DNA of 64,000 nucleotides from an uncultured Poribacteria bacterium (GCA_958295855.1 OY282383.1:440481-504480); one strand, 5' to 3'; numbered from the stretch's first letter, positions 38,001 through 46,854 are shown. Notes: generated from the sequence alone by a model not told the origin. Numbers and translations: made by a program.

Positions 38001-38760
38001 GATAGTTAAGGCCATCGTGAACATGAGCACTTTCTCGGAGTACCGAAGGTCTATTATAAAATTGTAGATGGTAATGATAAAATGCCCAAACGTAACTGCC
38101 ATGCGTACCAATCTTGTTAGTACCACCCATATCTGTTATGAAATTAGCAGTATCGCCAACATAGGCGGAATTCGGGAAAGTCAAACCATCGCCGAAGCAG
38201 TCGTCACCTTCTGCCACCGTGTATGTGAAAATTACTACATTGTTAACGGGGGGAGTGGCAGTTCTGAACACATCGGTCGCTGCTTTATCGTAGACTGCAT
38301 GGGGTGTCTGGGAAGGCTCACCGTCGAAAACTAGCCTCAGGGCCGGCAGGCCGGAACCCGGCTCCGCGGTAATGTCCACATCCGCGTTAAATGTCACCTT
38401 AAACTTTATCTCATCGTCTTCCTTGAAGAATTTAACGGGTTCGCCATCGCCTAGGGTGGCTGCGCGGGAGTACCCCGGCTCAACAAGAAGATTACCGGAC
38501 TGCAGTTCTATTAGCCTCTCACGGTCGCGGTCGTTGAGGCTGGGAAGCGCGTTCCAATCTCCAAGTAACCTTTGGCGGGCAAAGGAATAGAGGGAATTGC
38601 CAGACTGTGCAGCCGGGGGCATATCCACTATCTCAACCGTAGTTACCGTCGGTTCAACTGCTTGCACTGCCATCGGTGCAGCAAGGGTAGCAATGCCGGC
38701 AATCAGCAGTAACACAAAAAACTTGGTCATGAAAGAATTTTTTAAAGTATTAGTATCCAT
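35089..38760 (-). CDS. Large secreted lamin-tail-domain (LTD) protein
   Basis: 1223 residues. N-terminal signal peptide (FFVLLLIAGIATLAAPMAVQA, cut near residue 34). A region of about 400 residues follows with Ig-like character (VKFTFNAD-type strands, ending with VPAGKTMDIAGNP). At least three lamin-tail domains come next, marked by ITEIMWG...WIEIYNAG, INEIGNF...WIELRNVS and ISEIMVV...WIELRNSS. A fibronectin-like C-terminal module (VVIKWTTQSELNNAGFNI...YYYQIEDVSFDG) and the tail TTWGNLK complete the protein. A strong AAGGAGG precedes the ATG. Probably a surface or extracellular adhesive or structural protein; the ligand is unknown. Confidence 0.86.
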   Translation of the reverse strand: MDTNTLKNSFMTKFFVLLLIAGIATLAAPMAVQAVEPTVTTVEIVDMPPAAQSGNSLYSFARQRLLGDWNALPSLNDRDRERLIELQSGNLLVEPGYSRAATLGDGEPVKFFKEDDEIKFKVTFNADVDITAEPGSGLPALRLVFDGEPSQTPHAVYDKAATDVFRTATPPVNNVVIFTYTVAEGDDCFGDGLTFPNSAYVGDTANFITDMGGTNKIGTHGSYVWAFYHYHLQFYNRPSVLRESAHVHDGLNYLIDTIKASVRITGLMKPDTHPNDLRTAPVDFTTGGFTTTNANVDVTEADDVTGPFDVEFLFFNYGIGTGADGVLADTTRGFEATDIKITGLGVAADQAGWTVETPVLIGLDHRDAEFPGKRASGVGQVKHSSGFKVYKATITPPVDYDGDIKITVPAGKTMDIAGNPNLLSNTLNVSIISLAATLGVPTKGTRALPAVPVPAKGFVVLAHEGASVSNTGVNNRFHPIAYLPNLENLLGPDTNGGTIELVDTRATATKGPIITEIMWGSDLSQADPKFSQWIEIYNAGDAIELSNYQLKITPALSGTFSADDNAVDTVGNLGNGKWRVPGQGGRTVAVEETEEMEGADVVPLISMRRKVDFSKAASEVNNGTLSSSWEASTTPVLNIAPNRIATPGAKPATQITQASRTKIPYSPVIINEIGNFTDNENDWIELRNVSTGEVNLKNWRLSVITAKGTETPVMAFPGDKGDYKLGAGKILLIVNKDPLNTPLVRGKKFGDADGMTAAADQEKHGIETDAMFYDAKGALANLPSGVNLLLVLRSENKTNHEKIVDISGNLFETDEALKTSIWPLKATPAGHSNAIKDGFKDNTVFRRNKAGEGFGDQVWVPVGYTGLGYDRSAGNTDVNGGTPGFPNDALKEKPGDLAGGSITISEIMVVSDGGRYPQWIELRNSSPSQGIKLDAWHLRIENVGTDVDSRQNVTINLPDGYIIGPNQTILIATRRGSAPQPLNSQRVMLLWTDSGGARQALEVDNSRFSMLSMKGFTLELFGKDVALSGTPTDTVTIGAELLTADKIGTPEQRISLIRYYDSRVATDNWGSAKGSEQLIRIPSDTYYGISDDIGTPGYYPGTALPVSLSSFLPKRTDAGVVIKWTTQSELNNAGFNILRSATKTGAFVVINPTMIQGAGTTGEKQTYSYTDKTAKPNIVYYYQIEDVSFDGHRQRLTGATRLRGHIGAAGKLPTTWGNLKVQE

Positions 38761-38782
38761 TAGTTTCCTCCTTAAATACTAA

Positions 38783-39016
38783 CTGTTAGTGAACTTATGT
38801 GAAAAGAGGAAAACCGGGGGCAGCATCCCACGGTTTTCCTGTGTGTGAGGTAACGTGGGATAAGAGATTTTCCCAGAATAATGCTTGTGTGCGCTCTGAC
38901 TGTTAGTGAACTTATGTGAAAAGAGGAAAACCGTGGGATGCTGCCCACGGTTTCCCGGTGTGTGAGATAACTTGGGATAAGAGATTTTCCCAGAATAATG
39001 CTTGTGTGCGCTCTGA
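38783..39016 (-). repeat. 117-bp tandem duplication in the LTD gene leader
   Basis: Two copies with an exact 117-bp period (38783-38899 and 38900-39016), starting CTGTTAGTGAACTTATG and ending GTGTGCGCTCTGA. Each holds a hairpin: copy 2 has AAACCGTGGG/CCCACGGTTT; copy 1 has the changed arm AAACCGGGGG, so its stem is weaker. They lie within 25-260 bp upstream of the LTD start codon. Confidence 0.88.
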
Positions 39017-39500
39017 TGTCCAATGTGCGGCGTGTGCCGCAGCAGGTCACGCAGCGTGAATCGGTTATGGGAACAAAACTGCCCGCAACGCACTCCGTCG
39101 GTTTGAGACGAAGAGGGTGCGGGCGCGAAGCTACGCCGACCGTGGCGGTCGACGCGGGTTGCTTGTGAAGTTTTATAGGGATTATACTTAACGTATGTTA
39201 AGTGCGGGGGGGGTAAACCGAACTGTAAGCTCACATCATCCAAAACGTGTGAACACGTGAACCGGACCTTGCAGGCATACAACCACCCAAGCACCTTGGG
39301 GAGGCGCGTTTGTTGCAGGCACTTTTCTTTCACATTGAGGGTTTTATCAAGCTTTTTATGGTTCATTGGCGTTCATACATTTTTGAGGGAAAAACTTACC
39401 GATTGTGGTTCCACCTTGTAACATAGAATAACGTCTGGCACGCGGGCGCGGTTACAGACCCACCGCTTGGATGCGTGTGAACTTTTCTTATTGTATGATT
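39017..39500 (-). ncRNA. Long structured leader or non-coding RNA upstream of the LTD gene
   Basis: Downstream of a perfect promoter, the minus-strand transcript contains a run of strong hairpins. In plus coordinates these include CCCAAGCACCTTGGG (39287), ACGTGTGAACACGT (39245), ACTTAACGTATGTTAAGT (39186), GACCGTGGCGGTC (39138), a long GCCCGCA/TGCGGGC stem (39081-39124), CACGCAGCGTG (39049) and GCGGCGTGTGCCGC (39028). An open frame of 195 codons crosses it but reads through the hairpins and both tandem repeats and looks non-coding. No known riboswitch consensus was recognised. Confidence 0.5.
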
Positions 39501-39504
39501 AAAT

Positions 39505-39533
39505 ATTATACGACAAAAAGTTTAAAATGTCAA
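39505..39533 (-). promoter_or_regulatory. Consensus promoter for the LTD leader
   Basis: TTGACA, 17-bp spacer, TATAAT on the minus strand: perfect consensus, about 740 nt upstream of the LTD start codon. Confidence 0.85.
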
Positions 39534-39541
39534 GACTTTTT

Positions 39542-39739
39542 TTAGATTCCGTAGGCTCGTACTAATGTCTCTAACTCAAGCGTCAAATTGGGGACCGAGG
39601 TGTCCTCACTCGTTAGCAATTGTGGCGATTGTATGCTCAAAAACTGTGCCATACTTCTTGGGTTGACAACACCCAGCAAGAAATGAGGATGTGGAAAGCC
39701 ACCTTTATAAAGGAAACCTGCTAAACCTCGCCATCCCAA
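39542..39739 (-). CDS. Small open frame of unknown status
   Basis: 65 codons (GGFPHPHFLLGVVNPRSMAQ and so on) with a protein-like composition but no recognised family. The start overlaps the end of the MBL-cupin gene in another frame and has no ribosome-binding site, so it may be a decayed 3' fragment of a former gene rather than an active one. Confidence 0.25.
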   Translation of the reverse strand: MGWRGLAGFLYKGGFPHPHFLLGVVNPRSMAQFLSIQSPQLLTSEDTSVPNLTLELETLVRAYGI

Positions 39740-40782
39740 TAGCTGAGGCTTTCATCTTTTCGGTAAATTTTCCCAATCACATAAGGCAACACCTTGTTGG
39801 AATCCGGATATTCACTCACATCGTGCGGGATCGTCGTGCCGAGTATGAATAACGTGACGGCGGCATCCCCCTCATTTACGAACTTATGCGCGCCAATCTC
39901 GCCGGGCGGAAACGCGATGAAATCGCCCTGCCGCACTTCAAACTCGCCCCGCGGCGTTCTGAGCGTACATCTGCCTTCCATCACATAGCACAGCTCCTCC
40001 CCAAAGTTGTGAAAGTGCATCGGGAAACTCATCTTGCCCGGTTGCAGACGCATCACGCGATACCCCAAATTTTTGCCACCGATAAGCCGGTCGATGTCTT
40101 TGTCCTCAAAATCGTACGGCGGTGGTGCCTGCTTATGCACCCATTCCATTTCATCAATATGGATACGATTTAGATAGATATCGCGCCGCGCTTGCAGACA
40201 TGCCACCAACTGCTGCCGCCCCGCTTTAAATAGGCTATGCCCGTCCCCGACAAGGACGGTGTCGAACGGTAATTCCAATACCTTGCGAAGTTGCATCGCT
40301 GCTTTAGGCGCGACTGCTAACTTTTCATCTGCCAGCAGTGTCAAACTCCCCATCGGCTCACCGACAACCAGATCACCGAAGAGGAGTGCGCGTTTCTCTG
40401 AAAAATAGAGCGCGATTTCGCCAGGGCTTTTTCCAAATTGAAGATGCACCGCCTGTAAGCCAGGCACAACGGTGTCGCCGTCGCGAATCGTTCGGGCAGG
40501 TTTAATACCTAGCGCATCGGCATCCGCTTCATGCACAACCACCTCGGCACCTGTCCACTTCTGAAAAGCGGCGGCTTCCCGTTCATGGTCGCGGTTCGTC
40601 AAGACAATCCACTTTGCTCCGCCGAGTTCCGCCAGTTGCCTCCTATCCGCATCGCACATTGCAACCGGATCCATGGCGATATTTCCATCGGGCCGCACCC
40701 ACAGATGCCCGTTAAAGTCTATTTGTCGTTCCTCGCTAAATACCGCCCAGGTATATATGTCTTCAAAAATCAAGCGTTTCAT
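39721..40782 (-). CDS. Metallo-beta-lactamase-like domain fused to a cupin
   Basis: 353 residues. The N-terminal ~225 residues resemble an MBL-fold protein (VLTNRDHEREAAAF in place of the HxHxDH motif, then LFGDLVVGEP and VLVGDGHSLF), so the zinc site looks degenerate. The C-terminal ~110 residues are a cupin with MHFHNFGEELCYVMEG and GDFIAFPPGEIGAHKF, metal ligands present. The combination suggests a small-molecule sensing or modifying enzyme; the reaction is unknown. The ATG at 40782 has GGAGG ten bases upstream. The longer frame to 40947 extends into a palindromic repeat (40848-40885). Confidence 0.8.
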   Translation of the reverse strand: MKRLIFEDIYTWAVFSEERQIDFNGHLWVRPDGNIAMDPVAMCDADRRQLAELGGAKWIVLTNRDHEREAAAFQKWTGAEVVVHEADADALGIKPARTIRDGDTVVPGLQAVHLQFGKSPGEIALYFSEKRALLFGDLVVGEPMGSLTLLADEKLAVAPKAAMQLRKVLELPFDTVLVGDGHSLFKAGRQQLVACLQARRDIYLNRIHIDEMEWVHKQAPPPYDFEDKDIDRLIGGKNLGYRVMRLQPGKMSFPMHFHNFGEELCYVMEGRCTLRTPRGEFEVRQGDFIAFPPGEIGAHKFVNEGDAAVTLFILGTTIPHDVSEYPDSNKVLPYVIGKIYRKDESLSYWDGEV

Positions 40783-40906
40783 GTTTTTCGTACCTCCAGT
40801 AATAAGGGTTTCTGCAGCATGAACGTCTTCGCTGTAAATCTCGCAAAGGGTATACACCCCTGCTTTGCAGGGGCAAATACCACCGAGGTTTCTGCTGCGT
40901 TTTGGA

Positions 40907-41446
40907 TTATTTTTCTTTTGAGACGAGCCCATAGACCTCAATTTCATGTGCGAAGGCTCTGCCTAACTTTATTTGTGGCACGAATGCGCCATACCTCGGG
41001 TCGTACTTCCTTGCTTTGAGTTCATCATTGGCGGTGCCACTGACGTAGACGCGGAGTGCCTCCGTTACAGTACTCATCCGCATCTCAATTACTGGGCCAC
41101 TGTTGTTTTGAATCTGTAGAATTGCCCGCCAACGTCCTTCGCCTTCCAACTTCTCATACACCATCGCATCTGTAATGTTGGTACCACGGATAGTGATGCG
41201 ATGAATTGCCCTTCGACTCGGAAGTGTCAGATGGATGAATCTGCCGCTAGCATATCCTTTGGTTTTCAAATCACCATCTATCATCTCAGGGGCACTGCAA
41301 GTGACACCATCATCAACAGCATAGTTGTACAATTCCTGGGGTTCTATGATGAGCTGCAGCACCTTAGACTGGCATCCCATAAACAGGAATGCCATTGCAC
41401 ACATCAACCATCCGCAGGCTTTCCAAATGAAAAGATAACATCCCAT
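40907..41446 (-). CDS. Probable lipoprotein with discoidin-like domain
   Basis: 179 residues. A signal peptide with lipobox LFMGC (C25) is followed by a beta-rich domain that resembles F5/8-type C (discoidin) carbohydrate-binding modules: APEMIDGDLKTKG, FIHLTLPSRRAIHRITIRG, EALRVYVSG and a terminal AHEIEVYG. A strong GGAGG precedes the ATG. It probably binds surface glycans. The 3' end lies 125 bp upstream of the MBL-cupin start on the same strand. Confidence 0.66.
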   Translation of the reverse strand: MGCYLFIWKACGWLMCAMAFLFMGCQSKVLQLIIEPQELYNYAVDDGVTCSAPEMIDGDLKTKGYASGRFIHLTLPSRRAIHRITIRGTNITDAMVYEKLEGEGRWRAILQIQNNSGPVIEMRMSTVTEALRVYVSGTANDELKARKYDPRYGAFVPQIKLGRAFAHEIEVYGLVSKEK

Positions 41447-41825
41447 TGCTTTCCTCCAGATTGTGCACTGCTTTTGCAGCTTATTATACCAAGTTGTGAG
41501 CGATTAGCCAACAACTTTTTTATTTCTTACATTTCTCCACTTTGGAAAGGCTTATTCTCCCCTGCAAAGCAGGGGCGATATGCCAATGCAAAAAAGTGTT
41601 GCTTTAAAACTACACCTGACATATAATGGTATGAATTAAGCAAACTTTTCGCGCAGCTTTCAAGCGAAAACTTGCAAAACAAACTCGCAACATCTATTTA
41701 TATTTTCAGGAAAGATAGAAGGAAAGGAAGCCCATTCTTCCTTACTTCCACCCTTCCAACTTTCCACCATTGTGGATTTCAAAAGGGAACTTTGATACTG
41801 AAGATTGCTTGTCAAGGAGAAACTT
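41447..41825. repeat. Repeat-rich spacer before the Gfo/Idh/MocA gene
   Basis: 44-bp hairpin repeat at 41490-41533, a palindromic element (41551-41584, CTCCCCTGCAAAGCAGGGG), and GCAAACTTTTCGCGCAGC/TTTCAAGCGAAAACTTGC (41640-41675). The AAGGAG before the gene is at the end. No promoter picked with confidence. Confidence 0.65.
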
Positions 41826-42863
41826 ATGTATAAAAGCGCGATTTTAGGCTGTCGGGGCCGTGCGCGCGGGCACGCCCGCGCCTACGAACACGTCAAGGGC
41901 GGTAAACTTGCTGCTATCTGCGATATGCAGGAAGACCTGCTTAACGGCTTCGGTGATGAATTCGGGATTGATGCCCGCTACACCGACCTGGATGAGATGC
42001 TCTCTAAGGAAAAACCGGACCTGTTACACATTGTTACCGCCCCGGTGCTACGCGGCACTAACGAACGCATCCGGTATCCGCTAATGAACCAAGCCTCCGA
42101 ACACGGTGTGCCTGCGGCGATTGTCGAAAAACCGATTGCGGTGGAAAGCGAGGATTGGCGGCAGATTTCTGAACTCTCTCAACGCACGAAAACGAAGTTC
42201 GTTGTCAATACACAACTCAATTTCCATCCGCAGAATTTAGCACTTAAGCAGGATGTCGCAGAGGGAAAGATCGGTGCAATCAAGTTTATTGAGGCGAGCG
42301 CGCGTAACCCACCCGTGGATCAGGCACCCCACGTCTTACAACTCGTGTCCTCTTATATTGATAACTCTCGCCCAGTGAAGGTGCAAGGACAAATTTCTGG
42401 TGCAGGACAACTCGATTCAGCACAACCCTCGCCTGCAAATGCCACGGCGTTGGTTACCTACGCAAATAGCGTGCAAGCCTCAGTCGCATTCGGACCGGAG
42501 ATGGCTCCACGCGTGCTACCCGATACCTCAAATAACAGACATAAGCGGGTTTGCGTATTCGGTGAAAGAGGGTTCGTCCACTGGCGGTTTGAGAGCTGGG
42601 AACGGAACTTACCCGGCACCGGTTATGAAGGCGGTGCCCTGAGCTATGGGGCACAAGATGTTATTGCCCAAGGCGGGCTCACCGATGCAGTGTTCAAGTG
42701 GCTTGACGATGAGAGCAAAGTCCATCCCACGCACCTCAAGCAATCCCTCGCCGAATTTAACCTACTCCTGGGAATTTACTATAGCGGTTTGACGAACACC
42801 GTTGTCGAATTGCCTTTTAATCCACCGGACAGAATGATTGAGATGTTCAGAGAACGCCTTTAG
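41826..42863 (+). CDS. Gfo/Idh/MocA-family oxidoreductase
   Basis: NAD(P)-dependent sugar or polyol dehydrogenase type. The Rossmann start is YKSAILGCRGRARGHARAY; the family EKP motif is in AAIVEKPIAVE (about residue 107), followed by VVNTQLNFHP, which replaces the usual G-x-x-R/N segment. 345 residues. A good AAGGAG precedes the ATG. The glycine pattern GCRGRARG is looser than GxGxxG, as often seen in this family. Substrate unknown. Confidence 0.9.
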   Translation: MYKSAILGCRGRARGHARAYEHVKGGKLAAICDMQEDLLNGFGDEFGIDARYTDLDEMLSKEKPDLLHIVTAPVLRGTNERIRYPLMNQASEHGVPAAIVEKPIAVESEDWRQISELSQRTKTKFVVNTQLNFHPQNLALKQDVAEGKIGAIKFIEASARNPPVDQAPHVLQLVSSYIDNSRPVKVQGQISGAGQLDSAQPSPANATALVTYANSVQASVAFGPEMAPRVLPDTSNNRHKRVCVFGERGFVHWRFESWERNLPGTGYEGGALSYGAQDVIAQGGLTDAVFKWLDDESKVHPTHLKQSLAEFNLLLGIYYSGLTNTVVELPFNPPDRMIEMFRERL

Positions 42864-42973
42864 GCGAAACAATACGTCAGTTGTAGGCCCTTATCTTGGT
42901 GGTGTTGTGCCTTCTGTCGCGCGAAGCGAAGCGGCATCCCCCGGGCCTCGCAAGTTCTACGACAACTACGGAC

Positions 42974-44200
42974 ATGGGTAGGCACGTGACTAAACACGCC
43001 CTCGTGAATAACATCATCTACATGGACAACCATGCAACAACGCCGCTCGCTCCCGAAGTGTTAGCGGCAATGATGCCTTACCTCACGACGCATTTCGGCA
43101 ACGCTTCCAGTACACATCCCTTCGGCGTTACAGCGAAAGATGCAGTAGAGAAGGCGAGGCACCAAGTCGCAGCTCTGCTCGGTTGTGCAGCAGAGGAGCT
43201 CGTCTTCACAAGCGGCGCGACCGAATCAGACAACCTCGCTATCAGGGGCATCGCCTACGCCTGTAGAGAGCAGGGAAACCACATCATCACAAGTGCCGCT
43301 GAGCATCACGCGGTGCTAGATACCTGCCATGCTCTATGTGCGGAGGGGTTTGAAACCACATATCTCCCGGTAGATAAATACGGGATGGTAAATCCTGACG
43401 ATGTGGCAGCAGCGATAACCCCAAAGACTGTTTTGATGAGTTTCATGTATGCGAATAACGAGGTAGGCACAATAAACCCGATTGCCGATATTGCCGCAAT
43501 CGCCTCCAAACACGGCGTGCTTTTCCATTCAGATGCGGTGCAAGGAATCGGGCAGCTGCCATCGGACATGGAAACGCTTGGCCTAGATCTCGCATCTTTG
43601 ACAGCGCACAAAATTTACGGGCCGAAGGGCATCGGCGCGCTTTACATCCGTCGAGGTATCCCTCAACCCCATTCGATTTTCTATGGAGGAGGACAGGAAG
43701 CAGGAGTCCGGCCCGGCACATTAAACGTCGCGGGGATTGTCGGCTTAGGTGCAGCGTGTGAACTTTCTAAAAACTACATGGCTGAGGGCATTTACCCCGC
43801 TTTGCGGGGCGATATGCCACTGGGAAAAAGCCGCGTGGCAAACTTGCGCGACACCCTCCATCAGAAGTTAAACGCGCGCTTGCGGGACATTCATCTGAAT
43901 GGGCATCCTGAACAGCGGCTGCCGGGCAATCTCAACCTCTGCTTTGCGGGTGTGCAAAGCCAGGCGCTACTGATGGGGCTCAAGCAGGTTGCAGCTTCCA
44001 CAGGTTCAGCGTGTGATTCTGAATCTGTCAAGGCATCGCACGTCTTGGTTGCAATGGGGATTCCGAATGAATTGGCGTTGACTGCTGTCCGTTTCGGTTT
44101 GGGGCGCTACAATACAGCGAAAGAGGTCGGCATTGTCGCCGATGAAGTCATAAAGGTTGTTAATCGGTTACGTGCCTTGGCACCTGAGTCTGTTGTTTGA
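42974..44200 (+). CDS. Cysteine desulfurase (NifS/IscS type) with an in-frame palindromic insertion
   Basis: Removes sulfur from cysteine for Fe-S clusters and thiolation. MDNHATTPLAPEV (PLP-phosphate region), SAAEHHAVLD, PLP lysine K213 in LTAHKIYGPKG, and catalytic C347 in STGSACDSES are all present. Residues ~271-283 (GIYPALRGDMPLG) are encoded by a GGTATT-type palindrome (43787-43819) inserted without breaking the frame, between the ELSKNYMAE and KSRVANLRD helices, where related proteins have a short loop. The start is uncertain: ATG at 42974, or GTG at 42986; no good ribosome-binding site. No iscU-like gene is adjacent. Confidence 0.92.
   Translation: MGRHVTKHALVNNIIYMDNHATTPLAPEVLAAMMPYLTTHFGNASSTHPFGVTAKDAVEKARHQVAALLGCAAEELVFTSGATESDNLAIRGIAYACREQGNHIITSAAEHHAVLDTCHALCAEGFETTYLPVDKYGMVNPDDVAAAITPKTVLMSFMYANNEVGTINPIADIAAIASKHGVLFHSDAVQGIGQLPSDMETLGLDLASLTAHKIYGPKGIGALYIRRGIPQPHSIFYGGGQEAGVRPGTLNVAGIVGLGAACELSKNYMAEGIYPALRGDMPLGKSRVANLRDTLHQKLNARLRDIHLNGHPEQRLPGNLNLCFAGVQSQALLMGLKQVAASTGSACDSESVKASHVLVAMGIPNELALTAVRFGLGRYNTAKEVGIVADEVIKVVNRLRALAPESVV
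43787..43819. repeat. Palindromic element inside the cysteine desulfurase gene
   Basis: GGCATTTACCCCGCTTTGCG/GGGCGATATGCC. It is translated as IYPALRGDMP and keeps the reading frame on both sides. Confidence 0.9.
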
Positions 44201-44302
44201 TATGCGCCGTGCCCAGTGTAGGGGTAGTGCCTTGTGCCTACCCCGTGCCCGCACTTTCAGTTCAACTCAGTTGGAGCAGAACTCTCAAGGAAATCCTGTC
44301 TC

Positions 44303-46408
44303 ATGCTGACTGTTAAACAACTTATCGCCTGTGGATTGGAAAAGGCAGAGGCATCAGAAATAGCAGAAGCCGTCACTCAGCTGTTGGCATCGCAGCCCCC
44401 GACAGCCTGCTGGCGCGACATTTCACGCCATATCCTCACCCCACAACACCCCTTTGCACTCCATCAATTGCTTTATGAGACGGTGTACGCCGATTTCGAT
44501 TCCGCAACGCACGGAGTGCCACCTGCATGGTTTCCTACCGAAGAAGACCTCGCCAAAGCAAATATCACCTGTCTCATCGAAACCCTGAACCTGAAAACCT
44601 ACCGCGAACTCCACACATGGACAGTGGAGAATCGGGACACGTTTTGGCAGACGATGATTGATACGTTGGACATTAAAGCAGCATGCACAACCCCTCAAGT
44701 GCAACAAGACGCAACAGGTATCGCAACAAACCTGGCTAAACTCAACATCGTTGAGAGCTGCTTTAATGCTCCCGAAGATGCCGTAGCAATTATCACGCAA
44801 CGAGAAAACGACGAAAATCTGTCAACGCTTACCTATCACGAACTCGCGTGTCTCACCAACCGAGTCGCAAATGGACTTGTGGACATCGGTGTGAAGCAAG
44901 GCGACGCTGTGGCAATCGATATGCCGATGAACGCCGAATCCGTTGCCATCTATCTGGGGATTGTCAAAGCGGGATGTACTGTCGTCTCCATCGCCGATAG
45001 TTTTGCACCAGACGAGATAGCCACCCGCCTCCGCATCGGCAAGGCAAAAGCGATTTTTACGCAAGACTACATCTACAGAGGCGGCAAACGTCTGGCGTTG
45101 TATGAAAAAGTCATCGCAGCGAACGCACCGAAAGCTATTGTATGTAGTGCCGCTTGCAAGCGACATCTTGCTATAGAAAAGCCGAGTGAAGGCAGCGACA
45201 CGCTTGCACAAACCCGGCGCGAAGCCGATATGACCTGGCAAGACTTTCTGAGCGATACAGAAACGTTTATCGCCGTTCCTTGCTCCCCCGATGCACATAC
45301 GAATATTCTCTTCTCCTCGGGGACCACCGGCGAACCGAAGGCTATTCCGTGGACGCATACCACCCCGGTCAAATGCGCCGCGGATGCCTACCTACACCAC
45401 GACATTCACCCCAGTGACGTGCTGGCATGGTACACAAACCTCGGGTGGATGATGGGCCCTTGGCTCATCTACGCCAGCCTCATCAACAGAGCCACTATCG
45501 CCTTGTATGATGGCGTGCCGACAGGGCGCGACTTCGGAGTCTTTGTCCAGAACGCGCAGGTCACGATGCTCGGTGTTGTGCCTACCCTCGTCCGCGCGTG
45601 GAAAAATACCGGTTGCATGCAAGGTAGTAAGCACAGCCCCTGTGCTGTCAACGGATTGGACTGGCAGGCAATCCGAGCGTTCAGTTCAACAGGCGAATGC
45701 TCTAACCCTGAAGAGATGCTCTTCCTCATGTCGTTGGCGGGCTACAAACCTGTGATTGAGTACTGCGGTGGCACTGAAATTGGCGGTGCCTATGTCACAG
45801 GCACACGCGTCCAACCCGCTGCGCCTTCGACCTTTACAACCCCTGCACTCGGCTTGGATTTCCTGCTCTTTGATGACGACGGAAATCCCACTGACAACGG
45901 CGAAGTTTTCATTGTGCCACCCTCCCTCGGCCTCTCCACAAGCCTGCTCAACGCCGACCACGGTGAAGTCTATTTTGCAGACACACCGCAACCCAATCTG
46001 CGCCGCCATGGCGATGCAATTGAGCGGTTAAGCAAAGGAAACCATTACCGTATCCACGGCCGCGTTGACGATACGATGAACCTGAGCGGCATCAAGGTGA
46101 GTGCTGCAGCGATCGAGGAGGTGCTTAACGCTGTCGATGAGATACAGGAAACAGCAGCAGTGGCTGTATCGCCGAAAGGCGGAGGTGCGAGTCAACTCGT
46201 CATCTACGTTGTGTTGAGAGCATCAAAAGCGGAGCCTCCCAAACAAGAGATTCATAAGGCGTTGCAAACCGCGCTTTCCCAGCGTCTCAACCCCTTATTC
46301 AGAATTCACGATGTCGTTATAGTAGACGCGCTACTGCGAACTGCCTCTAACAAAGTCATGCGCCGGTTGCTGCGCCAGCAGAGGACACACACTTCGAAAA
46401 AAGAGTAG
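44303..46408 (+). CDS. AMP-dependent acyl-CoA synthetase (acetoacetyl-CoA synthetase/AAE-like)
   Basis: 701-residue adenylate-forming enzyme. AMP-binding motif FSSGTTGEPKAIPWTH, then WYTNLGWMMGPW, STGECSNPEE, EYCGGTEIGG (A5 motif), HGRVDDTMNLSGIKVSA (A8) and the catalytic lysine in RTASNKVMRR. It activates a carboxylic acid as an acyl-AMP and loads it onto CoA. The pattern WTHTTPVKCAADAY resembles plant peroxisomal acyl-activating enzymes of the AAE17/18 type; the acid is unknown. The ATG at 44303 follows a TAGGGGTAGTGCC repeat. Confidence 0.9.
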   Translation: MLTVKQLIACGLEKAEASEIAEAVTQLLASQPPTACWRDISRHILTPQHPFALHQLLYETVYADFDSATHGVPPAWFPTEEDLAKANITCLIETLNLKTYRELHTWTVENRDTFWQTMIDTLDIKAACTTPQVQQDATGIATNLAKLNIVESCFNAPEDAVAIITQRENDENLSTLTYHELACLTNRVANGLVDIGVKQGDAVAIDMPMNAESVAIYLGIVKAGCTVVSIADSFAPDEIATRLRIGKAKAIFTQDYIYRGGKRLALYEKVIAANAPKAIVCSAACKRHLAIEKPSEGSDTLAQTRREADMTWQDFLSDTETFIAVPCSPDAHTNILFSSGTTGEPKAIPWTHTTPVKCAADAYLHHDIHPSDVLAWYTNLGWMMGPWLIYASLINRATIALYDGVPTGRDFGVFVQNAQVTMLGVVPTLVRAWKNTGCMQGSKHSPCAVNGLDWQAIRAFSSTGECSNPEEMLFLMSLAGYKPVIEYCGGTEIGGAYVTGTRVQPAAPSTFTTPALGLDFLLFDDDGNPTDNGEVFIVPPSLGLSTSLLNADHGEVYFADTPQPNLRRHGDAIERLSKGNHYRIHGRVDDTMNLSGIKVSAAAIEEVLNAVDEIQETAAVAVSPKGGGASQLVIYVVLRASKAEPPKQEIHKALQTALSQRLNPLFRIHDVVIVDALLRTASNKVMRRLLRQQRTHTSKKE

Positions 46409-46738
46409 CATGTCTGCTGTAGAAAGTGGTATAATCTTAGAAAAACCTTCACGGAGGAGAGAAATGACGCGCGAAACCGAAGAGAGGGAACTCCAAGAGC
46501 AGGATATCCTCGATTTTTTCGACGGACGAGTTGAACACTTTCCCGACCGGAGTGTGCGACGGTTGCTCCAAAACAAGGAAAACGTCCGCGGGTTAGTAGA
46601 AATCGTCGCCAGCAACCTTGCTGCCCTCATAGATTTTAACCAACTTGTCCCAATGAACCGGAGTCTGCTTCCGGAAACCCTCCGCGAGCAGGAAGCGGAT
46701 GTCGTGTATCGCGTTCCCTTTAAAAACCAGGCACGAAC

Positions 46739-46782
46739 CAAGTTGTGAGCGACTAGCGAACAACTTTTTTATTTCTTACATT
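46739..46782. repeat. 44-bp hairpin repeat inserted in the Rpn gene (first copy)
   Basis: CAAGTTGTGAGCGACTAGCG...TTACATT; adds the codons TKL and a stop. Deleting exactly 44 bp joins CGAAC to CGAGCTG and continues RTELLIYLLVEHQS in frame. Confidence 0.9.
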
Positions 46783-46854
46783 CGAGCTGCTCATCTATCT
46801 CCTCGTTGAACACCAATCGACGGTGGATGAGATGATGGGATTTCGGGTCTGCTT

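Noticed and set aside
38779..39366. 195-codon open frame on the minus strand in the LTD leader
   Set aside because: It runs through all hairpins and both 117-bp repeats (so the protein is internally repeated by default), has no ribosome-binding site and no family resemblance.
44219..44246. Riboswitch-like hairpin before the acyl-CoA synthetase
   Set aside because: It is the TAGGGGTAGTGCC/GGCACAAGGC dispersed repeat that also occurs far from genes, not a gene-specific element.
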